A stretch of 64,000 nt of DNA from Pirellula staleyi DSM 6068 (GTDB lineage: Bacteria; Planctomycetota; Planctomycetia; Pirellulales; Pirellulaceae). The notes under the pieces were generated by a model. The model saw nothing but the letters and a program-made list of their open reading frames with translations. It did not search any database and had not been told where the DNA came from. A program made the position numbers and the translations under genes. The stretch is taken from positions 558,001 to 622,000 of the forward strand of contig NC_013720.1 of assembly GCF_000025185.1 (NCBI RefSeq), written 5' to 3'. Of this stretch, positions 54,277 to 62,775 are shown in pieces. Position 1 is the first letter of the stretch, and each line of letters starts with the position of its first letter.

Positions 54277-55122
54277 TTATTCAGGTTTCTCGTTCGAAAG
54301 CTTGAAGTCATAGAGCACGACTTCTTCGACAGCGGTGTCAAAGTCCCAGCACTTGAGGAAGGTGCTCTTAGCTGCAAGCGATGGCGCCTCTTCGGACAAC
54401 TCGAAAAACAGACTACTCCCTTTCTGCCGCACAAGTGCACGAAAGTAAAGTGTGCTGTCGAAGTTGTTCACCACCGAAAGAAATGGTCGCGTTGCCCCTT
54501 CTCGCGGCGGTGGGAACGGCGATGCTGATGTCAATTCCAGCTTCATCACAACCGTCGCCTGATGGTCGTCGGCTACCTTCGACTTGGCAGGCTGCAGAAG
54601 TCGATTCCCTTCACGATGGAACTCGGTAATCAGCTCGTCTCCAAGCTGAATGCTCACCTTGTCCTTGATCGTCGCTGGATCAATGGCTGGAACCGTCACG
54701 AGATGCGTATAGAAAACTTTGCCATCCTCATCGCGGAGGATAACCTTGTCGCCAAACTCCACCGACAAATCGTTAGTACCTTTGACGATCTTGGAGATCT
54801 CTTTCGTCCAGAGATTCTTCGACGCGTCAAACAAATACACGAAGACAAAACAGCCCTTCACTCCGGAAAACGGAGAGTGCCAGGCGACGAAGACTTGGAT
54901 CTCGTCGGTCTTGAACTGCGCCGTGCGAACGTTTGGTGGGTCGACGACACCCATGAGGTCGCGGTGATGCGCCTCCACAGCTTTCACAATCTCGGCCGTC
55001 GTCTTCACTTCTTTGGGAACGGAGGATTGCTCTTGCAGCGAATCATTCTCCGCAGCCCCAACCGAGAGCGGCAGTGCGAGGAGCCCGATAGCAACTGCAA
55101 CGCGAATCGAAAACATGAACAT
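54277..55122 (-). CDS. Secreted hypothetical protein
   Basis: 281 aa from the ATG at 55122 (GAGGG about 8 bases upstream); the frame also starts at 55164, less likely. Signal peptide MFSIRVAVAIGLLALPLSVGAAEN. The mature part is beta-rich (VFVAWHSPFSGVKGCFVFVYLFDASKNLWTKEISKIVKG, SVEFGDKVILRDEDGKVFYTHLVTV) with a C-terminal FLSVVNNFDSTLYFRALVRQKGS domain. No family recognised. Upstream gene at 55311 on the same strand is also secreted. Confidence 0.6.
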   Translation of the reverse strand: MFMFSIRVAVAIGLLALPLSVGAAENDSLQEQSSVPKEVKTTAEIVKAVEAHHRDLMGVVDPPNVRTAQFKTDEIQVFVAWHSPFSGVKGCFVFVYLFDASKNLWTKEISKIVKGTNDLSVEFGDKVILRDEDGKVFYTHLVTVPAIDPATIKDKVSIQLGDELITEFHREGNRLLQPAKSKVADDHQATVVMKLELTSASPFPPPREGATRPFLSVVNNFDSTLYFRALVRQKGSSLFFELSEEAPSLAAKSTFLKCWDFDTAVEEVVLYDFKLSNEKPE

Positions 55123-55260
55123 GACTTGACCCTCGCGAAAAATGACAGTGCACGACGCTGTCAATCATACGCATAGCATCGGCAGACTGATGCATTGATC
55201 GTGTATCAGTTCCGTAACATCGCGCTGAGCGGGCTCTAGCGTTTGATACGTCGCTATAGG

Positions 55261-55286
55261 CTCGGCTGGTGGAACCGGCCCTACAA
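55261..55286. repeat. Short intergenic repeat copy 1
   Basis: CTCGG, a short spacer, then GGAACCGGCCCTAC. The same two blocks recur at 55861-55897, flanking the gene at 55311-55814 on both sides. It may be a member of a dispersed intergenic repeat family of this genome. Confidence 0.45.
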
Positions 55287-55310
55287 GTGATCGGCATCTA
55301 TCTACCGAAA

Positions 55311-55814
55311 TCACTCGATTCCCTTGGGCAGTTCGACCTTGGCGTCCTTCAGGACTTTGTTGAAGGTGTCGCGGGGGGAATCGGTGTGAATGAAGCCTTC
55401 GGTAGGCTTGCCGTCGATGAAGACCTTGCTGCTATAGCACTGAAAACAGATAACGATGTCGATGGTTTTTCCTGTGTGCGAAAGACGAATGCCATGTCGG
55501 GGCATAAAGCAGGCGGCGACAATGCCATCGGTGTTGTCGGCGACTCCTTTCTGAAGTGCTGCGACGAGCGAGGCACGCGTTTTGGCGTCGTCGATAGAAG
55601 TCTTCCCTAAGATCTTCCAACCTTGAAAATTGGTATCGTGGGGTTTGTCTTCGACGTTGGGATTGAGGGAATAGAGCTCGAATGTTTTCGATTCCTGCAG
55701 TGCCTTCGCCACGCTGGCAGGAATTTTTGGCTCTGCTGCACATGCGGGAAGTGCCACTGCTCCAAGTACCAACATAAGGAAAGCAGCGAGGAGTGTTGGA
55801 AGGATTCGATTCAT
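55311..55814 (-). CDS. Secreted protein with CFMPRHG and CFQC motifs
   Basis: 167 aa from the ATG at 55814; the open frame upstream to 55871 is unlikely. Signal peptide with a lipobox-like end (PTLLAAFLMLVLGAVALPACAAEP): Cys in LPAC could be a lipoprotein acylation site. The mature protein has FELYSLNPNVEDKP, then CFMPRHGIRLSHTGKTIDIVICFQCYSSKVFIDG, a motif set frequent in planctomycete and Bacteroidetes secreted proteins. The cysteines could bind metal or form disulfides. Function unknown. Confidence 0.65.
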   Translation of the reverse strand: MNRILPTLLAAFLMLVLGAVALPACAAEPKIPASVAKALQESKTFELYSLNPNVEDKPHDTNFQGWKILGKTSIDDAKTRASLVAALQKGVADNTDGIVAACFMPRHGIRLSHTGKTIDIVICFQCYSSKVFIDGKPTEGFIHTDSPRDTFNKVLKDAKVELPKGIE

Positions 55815-55860
55815 GATGACACCAGACTTTGTGTAGGGGCAGAAGCATCGGCTGAGGAAG

Positions 55861-55897
55861 CTCGGTTCCAATATGGCCGGAGGAAACCGGCCCTACG
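55861..55897. repeat. Short intergenic repeat copy 2
   Basis: CTCGG followed by GGCCGG, then AAACCGGCCCTAC; the GGCCGG and CCGGCC parts can form a hairpin. Shares CTCGG and CCGGCCCTAC with the copy at 55261. Confidence 0.45.
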
Positions 55898-55903
55898 AAT
55901 CGA

Positions 55904-58900
55904 CTATTTCTTTCCACGGCCGCTGATGTAAGCGATCAGGTCGCGGACTTCGTCGGACGAGAGCGTTTGCAAAAGCCCCTCGGGCATCAGCGAAACATTC
56001 TGCTGTGTGGATTGCGAAATCGAATCGCGCTCGATAATCAGCCGCTCTTTCTGTGTTTGAAGTGCGACCGTTTTATCGGACTCCGGAATCACCACACCGG
56101 TGACAACGCGACCATCGTCGAGCAGCAGAACCGACATCTTGAAGTCGGCGATCACGGTGCTGCTGGGGTCGACAATGTTCTCGAGTAAGTAGTCGAGATT
56201 GTGCCGATTTCCACCCGTGAGATCGGGTCCGATTCGACCACCTTCACCAAACAGCGTGTGACAATTGGCGCACTGTTTTTGGTACACCACACGTCCGCGC
56301 GAGGCGTCGGCGCTGCTCAAAGACTCGTCGGTCAGCGAGGTTTTAAGGGAAGCGATGAGTGCCTTCTTTTCGGCAGACGATTCGCGCGTTTCACCCCACA
56401 CTTTCGTGAGCGTTTCGATCAGTTTTTCATCGCCGAGCGAGCGAATCTGACGGGCATGAAACGCAGTGACTTGCGTCCGAGCAATCCAGCCTTTGCTCAC
56501 TGCCAAGAGCAAATGCTCGGCCCAGGCGGGTCGCGCGCAAAAGGTGTTGATCGCTTCCTCTTGAGCTTCGGGACGAAGTTTCGAGAAGGCGGCAGTGAGT
56601 CGATCGGCGGTCTCGGGCTGATCGTAGTAGGCAAGTCCTCGGACTGCTTCGACCGACAAGATGCGATCGCCAATCCAGTTGAGCAGCAGCGGCGCGATTT
56701 CCTTATTCTTACTTTCGACAAGAGCGCGCACTGCTTCGCGGCGCGCTTGGGGATCGGCACCATCGTCGCGAGCAATTTTGAGGAGCTCGTCTTGTGCACG
56801 ACCGTCGCCGAACACCATCGCAAGCTCGCGCGCGAGCCGCTTGATGTTCTCGTCGGGGCTCGACGACAGTTTTGTGCTCACTTCGCTCCAGTTCGCAGGA
56901 ACCGGTGCTTTTCGCCAACCTTTGAGTGCATCGGTCATCCCTTCGAGCAGCACGGTTTGCTGTTCGGGATAAGGCGAGGCGCCGATGGCGATCACGAGTT
57001 CATTCACAGCGGCTGGCGAGCGCTCGAGCTCGCTCGTGACGCGTCGCGCAATGTACTTCGAAAGTTTAGGAATGCGTGTGGCAATCGCGATTTTCACACC
57101 ACGCGAAAGATCACTCGCCACAGCCGATTCGGCGGCATACCAGATCATGAGTGGCTGCGTGATGTCGCTGGCATCTTCGCTGCGCATCGCTAGGGATTCG
57201 ACGATTCCCCAGCGATCTTTGGGGGGCAATTTCGTCGCAGCTGACGCAAGAAACGAGCGGACAAGTCCACCCCGATCATGCCGCGCCAACTCCACCAAAT
57301 GCTGCAAATGCGCGGGCTCGATTTGGCGATCGTCGACCAGCATTTGAATAGCCGCGACACGCATCGGCTCCAGCGGATGCAGTAGCTGTTTGTCGATTTC
57401 CTCGTCGCTGATTTTGCCGAGCGTGAAGAGCGTTTGCATCGCGCGCAGTTGATGCCGGTAGTCACCACTCTGGGCCAGAATTTTCATCAGTCCTGGAACA
57501 GCATCGCTGCTTAACCGATCGGTCAACAATTTCTCGCGCAGCACGCGTCGCGCTTGTCGCGCGTACCACTCGTTGGGATGCTCGTGGTAAGCCACCAGTT
57601 CGGCATCGGTCGCTTTGGCCAAATCGAAGTTCGCCGGAAGTACAGGAACTTTCGATGCGGCGGGACCTTCGTACTGAATCTGAAAAATGCGTCCACTCGT
57701 GCGATGGATTCCATCGTTCTCGTGACACTCGCCGGTGTCGGACCAGTCGGCGATGTAGAGTTCACCACGTGGACCATAGACGAGTTCGATACCACGAAAC
57801 CAAGGGTCGCCACTCTTGAAAACATCGGGCTCGTGACGACCGACGTAACCACAGCCGACACGCTCGAGGCGTTCGACATTCGCGCGACGTCCGTGGAAGT
57901 TCATCGTGAAGAGCTGATTGTGATACTGGGGCGGAAACATTCCCCCCTGATAGATCATCATGCCGCAATGAGCATGCCCGCCCCCAAGTCGATCGGTCTC
58001 GCCCGTGGCGCTTCGTTCTTCATGCCACTGTTTTTTAGTGTCCCAGTGATAGTGGTCGGCGCAGGTGTCGATACGCTCGTAGACATGCGGGGCAAAATCA
58101 CTGCCGTACATCCGTCGATAGTTGGCTCCTGGCACCACATGAAACAGGTGGCCAATCACGGTGTTAATGAAGAACAGCTGACCATCTTGATCCCAGTCGT
58201 GTCCCCAGGGATTGGTCGTGCCGTGGCACACCACTTCGAACTTTTCGGTGATCGGATGATAGCGCCAAATACAGCAGTTGATGGGCGTTCGCTGCGATGC
58301 TGTGGCACCTGGCACACCCACTAGCGAGGTCGCTTGAATGCCATGACGACCATAGATCCAGCCATCGGGACCAAATGAAAGTCCGTTGGCGATATTGTGT
58401 CGCACCGAGTCGTTATCGAAGCCATCGAGCTTCACGACCGGCGGACCATCGGGCACATCATCGCGATTGGCATCGGGGACAAAAATTAGCTGCGGAGCGC
58501 AGAGCATCCAGACGCCACCGAGCCCCGGCAGCGCGCTAGTTAAGTGCGATGCTTGGTCGTAGAACACGGTCCGTTTTTCTGCATAGCCGTCGCGATTCGG
58601 GTCCTCCAAAATCACCACGCGATCGCGCAAGGTTTTGTCGAAGTTCACGTTTCGATCGCTGTAGGTGTAGCACTCGGCGACCCACAATCGACCACGCTCA
58701 TCCATCGACATGCCGATCGGCTGATGAATGGCAGGCTCGGCTGCGAACACCGTGGCGCGAAATCCCTCGGGCATCTCCAGGCGGGCCAACGCTTCTTTGG
58801 CCGTGATCGGGTCCTCGGCATGCGTGTTCTTCAGCTCTTGCTCAGCAGCGGGGAGTTGGACCGTCAGCCCGAGCAGGGCAAGACCACCGACCAAGCCCCG

Positions 58901-58924
58901 TACGACAGAAAAAAATCGATCCAC
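55904..58924 (-). CDS. PVC-type secreted beta-propeller/HEAT/cytochrome c protein
   Basis: 1006 aa with signal peptide (VVRGLVGGLALLGLTVQLPAAE). Residues about 45-430 resemble the membrane-bound dehydrogenase beta-propeller (LEMPEGFRATVFAAEPAIHQPIGMSMDERGRLWVAECYTY, NPWGHDWDQDGQLFFINTVIGHLFHVVPG). Residues about 440-870 are HEAT-like helical repeats. A c-type heme domain closes it with CANCH at 885-889 and a likely axial Met near 980 (SLMPEG). The family is abundant in planctomycetes, probably periplasmic, with unknown electron donor. No partner dehydrogenase gene is adjacent. Confidence 0.88.
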   Translation of the reverse strand: MDRFFSVVRGLVGGLALLGLTVQLPAAEQELKNTHAEDPITAKEALARLEMPEGFRATVFAAEPAIHQPIGMSMDERGRLWVAECYTYSDRNVNFDKTLRDRVVILEDPNRDGYAEKRTVFYDQASHLTSALPGLGGVWMLCAPQLIFVPDANRDDVPDGPPVVKLDGFDNDSVRHNIANGLSFGPDGWIYGRHGIQATSLVGVPGATASQRTPINCCIWRYHPITEKFEVVCHGTTNPWGHDWDQDGQLFFINTVIGHLFHVVPGANYRRMYGSDFAPHVYERIDTCADHYHWDTKKQWHEERSATGETDRLGGGHAHCGMMIYQGGMFPPQYHNQLFTMNFHGRRANVERLERVGCGYVGRHEPDVFKSGDPWFRGIELVYGPRGELYIADWSDTGECHENDGIHRTSGRIFQIQYEGPAASKVPVLPANFDLAKATDAELVAYHEHPNEWYARQARRVLREKLLTDRLSSDAVPGLMKILAQSGDYRHQLRAMQTLFTLGKISDEEIDKQLLHPLEPMRVAAIQMLVDDRQIEPAHLQHLVELARHDRGGLVRSFLASAATKLPPKDRWGIVESLAMRSEDASDITQPLMIWYAAESAVASDLSRGVKIAIATRIPKLSKYIARRVTSELERSPAAVNELVIAIGASPYPEQQTVLLEGMTDALKGWRKAPVPANWSEVSTKLSSSPDENIKRLARELAMVFGDGRAQDELLKIARDDGADPQARREAVRALVESKNKEIAPLLLNWIGDRILSVEAVRGLAYYDQPETADRLTAAFSKLRPEAQEEAINTFCARPAWAEHLLLAVSKGWIARTQVTAFHARQIRSLGDEKLIETLTKVWGETRESSAEKKALIASLKTSLTDESLSSADASRGRVVYQKQCANCHTLFGEGGRIGPDLTGGNRHNLDYLLENIVDPSSTVIADFKMSVLLLDDGRVVTGVVIPESDKTVALQTQKERLIIERDSISQSTQQNVSLMPEGLLQTLSSDEVRDLIAYISGRGKK

Positions 58925-59179
58925 GTGAACACTTCCTGGAGAGTGAATGGGAAGACGCGAAGCGCCACAAACCTACTCCCTGCGACACGAAAGCTCAAGC
59001 AACTCGCCACTCGTCCTTTGTAATCGACTGTACAGTTCCGCCGAAATGTTTTTCGCAGGGAGTGCTCGTGCCCGACTTTTCCTGCTTCGCGCCGCGCGAC
59101 TCCCGTCCACGACCACGCGCATCACGGTATACTACTTGGCTCTCTATTTCCGCTTCCCCATCGCACTTGAGCACGCCCC

Positions 59180-60031
59180 ATGTCCCACGGCTATCCCGGC
59201 GCCGGTTCGCCTCCTCCTCCGATGAGCCTTCAACCGACAGAAGGTTGGCACTGCAGCCACCTTTACTACAGCTTTAATCGCGCATCGCTCGCGCAGATGT
59301 CGGAAAGCGAAATCCGTTTTGGTCGCGACCAGGTGATCGCTGCCCTCGATCCCGAAGGACCACAGGCGACATCCCGATTACAAACGAGCATCGTCAGCGG
59401 ACACAAAGCCGACTTCGGCCTGATGCTGATGGACGCCGATCCACTCAAGATCGACGCCGTGCATCAATCGCTGATGGCGAGCCAACTTGGCCCAGCCCTG
59501 ACGCTTGGCTATTCGTTTGTCTCGGTCACCGAGATTTCGGAATATGTCCCCTCGGTCGAGCAGTACGGCAAAAAACTCGTCGCCGATGGCGATGCCGAAG
59601 GGAGCCCTGCCTATCAGGCCAAGCTAAAGGCCTATAGCGATCGCTTGCCGATGATGAATCGCCAGCGACTCACTCCTGACATCCCCCCCTATCCTGCCAC
59701 CTGCTTCTACCCCATGAACAAGAAGCGCAAAACGGGGGAAAATTGGTTCACCATGTCGTTTGAAGAGCGCAACAAGATGATGGCCGAACATGCTCGCAGT
59801 GGCATGGCATTCGCCGGCAAAGTCTCGCAACTCATCACGGTCGGCGTTGGTTACGACGACTGGGAATGGGGAGTCACGCTGTGGGCTCGCAACCCTGAAT
59901 ATCTTAAAGATATTGTTTATAAGATGCGTTTTGATGAAGCGAGTGCTCGCTTCGCCGAATTCGGGCCATTCCTCGTGAGCTATATTAAGACCCCCAAGGA
60001 AATGCTCGACCATTGTCATATCGGCTGTTAA
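59180..60031 (+). CDS. chdC: Coproheme decarboxylase-type chlorite dismutase-family protein
   Basis: 283 aa. Chlorite-dismutase/HemQ fold: GWHCSHLYYSFNR near the start, then ATCFYPMNKKRKTGENWFTMSFEERNKMMAEHARSGMAFAGKVSQLITVGVGYDDWEWGVTLWA. YPMNKKR with NWF and the EERxxMMxEH helix (proximal His) are ChdC hallmarks. ChdC turns coproheme III into heme b in the coproporphyrin-dependent pathway; planctomycetes are known to carry members of this family. A non-heme role of some relatives cannot be excluded. No other heme gene is adjacent. Confidence 0.85.
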   Translation: MSHGYPGAGSPPPPMSLQPTEGWHCSHLYYSFNRASLAQMSESEIRFGRDQVIAALDPEGPQATSRLQTSIVSGHKADFGLMLMDADPLKIDAVHQSLMASQLGPALTLGYSFVSVTEISEYVPSVEQYGKKLVADGDAEGSPAYQAKLKAYSDRLPMMNRQRLTPDIPPYPATCFYPMNKKRKTGENWFTMSFEERNKMMAEHARSGMAFAGKVSQLITVGVGYDDWEWGVTLWARNPEYLKDIVYKMRFDEASARFAEFGPFLVSYIKTPKEMLDHCHIGC

Positions 60032-60113
60032 GCATCTTTGTAGCAGCAGTGCCGACCTAGGTAAGTCACAAGCGATCTCTATCAACCTTCTAGCATCGTC
60101 GGAGTATTGAGGA

Positions 60114-60674
60114 ATGAGTAATCCCTATCTCAAACCCGACGATCCTCGTTTTCAGCCGAAGAGCCCGCACGATGCAGCGGGGAACAATCTGTTTGCCGAC
60201 AACGAGATTGTCTCGGCGCAGCTGGCCGACGGATCAGCGCCCAGCACTGCCGGGTCGAGCACTAGTTCCGGAAACTCAACCCCCGACAATTCCAACCTAT
60301 TTGCAGCGTCTCCAGCAGGAAGCTCTCTCCCCTTTCAGCCCACCTACATTGCGGTGGGCAAGCCTCGCATTCGGATGCTCGTGGTCCTGGTGGGAATCGG
60401 CATCTTCACCGGCGTGATTGCACCGACGCTCTACTTTAATGGCAACAATATCGGCTGGGGAACGATGATTTTGGGGCTGCCGACCACCGTTACAGCGATC
60501 TTCATCGGCTACAGCGACCTGCGTGCAATGCAACTGGGGGCTATGCACAACGATCGCATTGGCATCGTACGATTAATTTTCTACTTTGCCGTCGCCTTCA
60601 CGATCATCATCGCTCTCGAGATCGCGGGGCTGATCTTCGCAGGTATGCAGTTCGCGCCGTTTCTCGACGTTTAA
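60114..60674 (+). CDS. Multi-spanning membrane protein of unknown function
   Basis: 186 aa. A disordered Ser/Asn/Pro-rich N-terminal third (to about residue 80) precedes three or four helices: RMLVVLVGIGIFTGVIAPTLYF, WGTMILGLPTTVTAIFIGY, RLIFYFAVAFTIIIALEIAGLIFAG. Common layout among planctomycete inner-membrane proteins. It is 82 bases after the ChdC gene on the same strand. No family recognised. Confidence 0.6.
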   Translation: MSNPYLKPDDPRFQPKSPHDAAGNNLFADNEIVSAQLADGSAPSTAGSSTSSGNSTPDNSNLFAASPAGSSLPFQPTYIAVGKPRIRMLVVLVGIGIFTGVIAPTLYFNGNNIGWGTMILGLPTTVTAIFIGYSDLRAMQLGAMHNDRIGIVRLIFYFAVAFTIIIALEIAGLIFAGMQFAPFLDV

Positions 60675-60682
60675 CGCTCGCC

Positions 60683-60832
60683 CTAAGTGCGACGCTTGCG
60701 ACAGGCGTCGCTGCAGAACTTCACCTGCTCCCAGCAACGCTCCCATTTCTTCCGCCACGCAAATGGGCGGCCACACTGCACACAAATCTTCTGCGGCAGA
60801 TCGCGTTTGTCTGGCCGTTTTTTTTGAGCTAC
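60683..60832 (-). pseudogene. DUF2256-family zinc-ribbon-like protein without canonical start codon
   Basis: The minus-strand frame ending in TAG at 60683-60685 encodes a full DUF2256 protein: [23 protein letters not shown], then [15 protein letters not shown], with CVQC and CSDAC pairs and WRKKW as family marks. No ATG, GTG or TTG exists in this frame back to an upstream TGA. A GTA codon at 60832-60830 follows AAGGAG (60845-60840) at an ideal 7-base spacing and would give a normal 49-residue protein beginning AQKKRPDK. Either GTA replaced GTG, or translation enters through an ATG at 60848 with a shift at an A8 run. DUF2256 genes typically sit by FeS photolyases, as here. Confidence 0.7.
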
Positions 60833-60981
60833 TTTCGCGCTCCTTCATCTGCATATTTCCCCAATAGGTCGACTCGCATCGCTTGCCAGCTGCCGCGCCC
60901 TGAGCGGTTGCCTAGCTTGCTACAGTATCACTGGCTACGTTCTCACTGCCACACTCTTGCACCGACCTCGAGCATTTCCAC

Positions 60982-62607
60982 ATGCCCCCTCTTCAGCGAA
61001 CTCGCTCCAAGCCTGGCACACGTGGCCCTTCGTCGGCGCGAAATCTGGTGCTGGTTCTCGGCGATCAGCTCGATCCCCAGGCGGCAGCCTTCGACGATTT
61101 CGATCCCAGCCTCGATGCTGTTTGGATGGCGGAAGTCGACGAGGAATCGACGCACGTTTGGTCGCACAAACAGCGGATCGCTGTGTTTCTTGCCGCGATG
61201 CGCCACTTTCGCGAGCAGCTGCGCGCAAGTGGAATCACGGTGCACTACACCCAGCTCACCCCCGAAGTGACAGCGAAGCAGCCGCCGAGTTCGCTCGCGC
61301 ATCAGCTGAAGATGGATCTCGAGCAACTGCGCCCCGCCAAGCTGATCGTCACGAAACCAGGCGACCATCGGGTCGAGCAGTCGCTTCGCGCTGCTGCAGA
61401 CGAACTGCCGATTCCAATTGAAATCCGCGAGGATCGGCACTTTCTCAGCACCCCCGCAGAGTTTGCCGAGCACGCGCGCGGTCGCAAACAGCTGCGCATG
61501 GAATTCTTCTACCGCGAGATGCGCCGCAAGACCGGCTATCTGATGAACGGCGACCAGCCCGAAGGGGGCGAGTGGAACTACGACAGCGAAAATCGTGAGG
61601 CCTTCGGCAAGAAGGGTCCACCTCTGCTCGTCGCGGCACCCAAGCTCAAGCACGACGCACTCACAGAGCAAGTCCTGACGCTCGTTCGCACTCGCTTTGC
61701 CACACATCCTGGCAAGCTCGAGCGATTTCTCTGGCCAGTCACGCGCGAGCAAGCACTTGTGCTACTCGAGCATTTCATCACGCATCTTTTGCCTCAATTC
61801 GGTCGCTACCAAGATGCGATGTGGACCGGACAAGCGAAGCTGTTCCACTCGCAAATTTCGTCGGCGATGAATCTCAAACTGCTCGACCCGCGCGAAGTGA
61901 TTGAAGCAGCCGAGCAGGCCTATCGTCGCGGCGATGTGGAGCTCGCTTCGGCTGAGGGCTTCATCCGTCAAATCCTGGGCTGGCGCGAGTATGTACGAGG
62001 GATCTACTGGCTCTATATGCCCGAGTACCTCGAGCGCAATCATCTTCATGCCACGCGCACGTTGCCCGACTTCTACTGGACTGGCGAGACCCCGATGCGT
62101 TGCCTGCGCGAAACGATCACTCAAACGCTCGAAACAGGTTATGCCCATCACATTCAGCGGTTGATGGTCACTGGCCTCTTCGCGCTGCTCGCTGGCATCA
62201 GACCACAAGAGGTACATGCCTGGTACCTGGCGGTTTACATCGATGCCATCGAGTGGGTGGAACTTCCCAACACACTCGGCATGTCGCAATATGCCGACGG
62301 TGGAGTGATGGCGAGCAAACCGTACGTGGCGACCGGAAAATATATCCAGCGGATGAGCAACTACTGCAGCGGCTGTCAGTTCGATCCCGCCCTCTCCACC
62401 GGCGAGAAAGCTTGCCCTTTCACCACCCTCTACTGGGATTTTCTGATGCGCCACGAAGCACTGCTGAAGAAGAATCAGCGCATGAGCCTGCAAGTCAAAA
62501 ACCTTGCCCGACTCTCATCCGACGACAAACAAAAAATCCGCGATCAGGCCGAAACATTTCTCCGCAAACTCACCCCCACCAATTCCTCCCAGCCAAGCAA
62601 TCGCTAA
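60982..62607 (+). CDS. FeS-type (6-4) photolyase / bacterial cryptochrome
   Basis: 541 aa. N-terminal antenna domain (NLVLVLGDQLDPQAAAFDDFDPSLDAVWMAEVDEE), FAD-binding helical region with EGFIRQILGWREYVRGIYW and RLMVTGLFALLAGIRPQEVHAWYLAVYIDAIEWVELPNTLGMSQYADGG. Four Cys (one in MRCLRET, three as CSGCQFDP then KACPF with C-x2-C-x12-C spacing) match the iron-sulfur ligands of PhrB. It repairs (6-4) photoproducts under light and may use a lumazine antenna. Adjacent DUF2256 supports the assignment. Cytoplasmic DNA repair enzyme. Confidence 0.94.
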   Translation: MPPLQRTRSKPGTRGPSSARNLVLVLGDQLDPQAAAFDDFDPSLDAVWMAEVDEESTHVWSHKQRIAVFLAAMRHFREQLRASGITVHYTQLTPEVTAKQPPSSLAHQLKMDLEQLRPAKLIVTKPGDHRVEQSLRAAADELPIPIEIREDRHFLSTPAEFAEHARGRKQLRMEFFYREMRRKTGYLMNGDQPEGGEWNYDSENREAFGKKGPPLLVAAPKLKHDALTEQVLTLVRTRFATHPGKLERFLWPVTREQALVLLEHFITHLLPQFGRYQDAMWTGQAKLFHSQISSAMNLKLLDPREVIEAAEQAYRRGDVELASAEGFIRQILGWREYVRGIYWLYMPEYLERNHLHATRTLPDFYWTGETPMRCLRETITQTLETGYAHHIQRLMVTGLFALLAGIRPQEVHAWYLAVYIDAIEWVELPNTLGMSQYADGGVMASKPYVATGKYIQRMSNYCSGCQFDPALSTGEKACPFTTLYWDFLMRHEALLKKNQRMSLQVKNLARLSSDDKQKIRDQAETFLRKLTPTNSSQPSNR

Positions 62608-62775
62608 TTGCCGGTTCTCACACATTTAGAACTCTGTGCGAAGCGCGGCCCCTCACAACACAGGAGGCAAATTCACCCGGCAATAAGTGTGGCCATACCT
62701 GCGAATAGTAGGTAAGAAAGCAGTGCATTTCCTTTCACACACCATGCGCCCAGTAAACTCTCCTCGCATCCGCTA

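Noticed and set aside
60573-60854. 93-codon minus-strand frame beginning at ATG 60854
   Set aside because: After the A8 run it reads out of frame through the DUF2256 coding sequence and then antisense into the membrane protein gene; the DUF2256 frame is the meaningful one.
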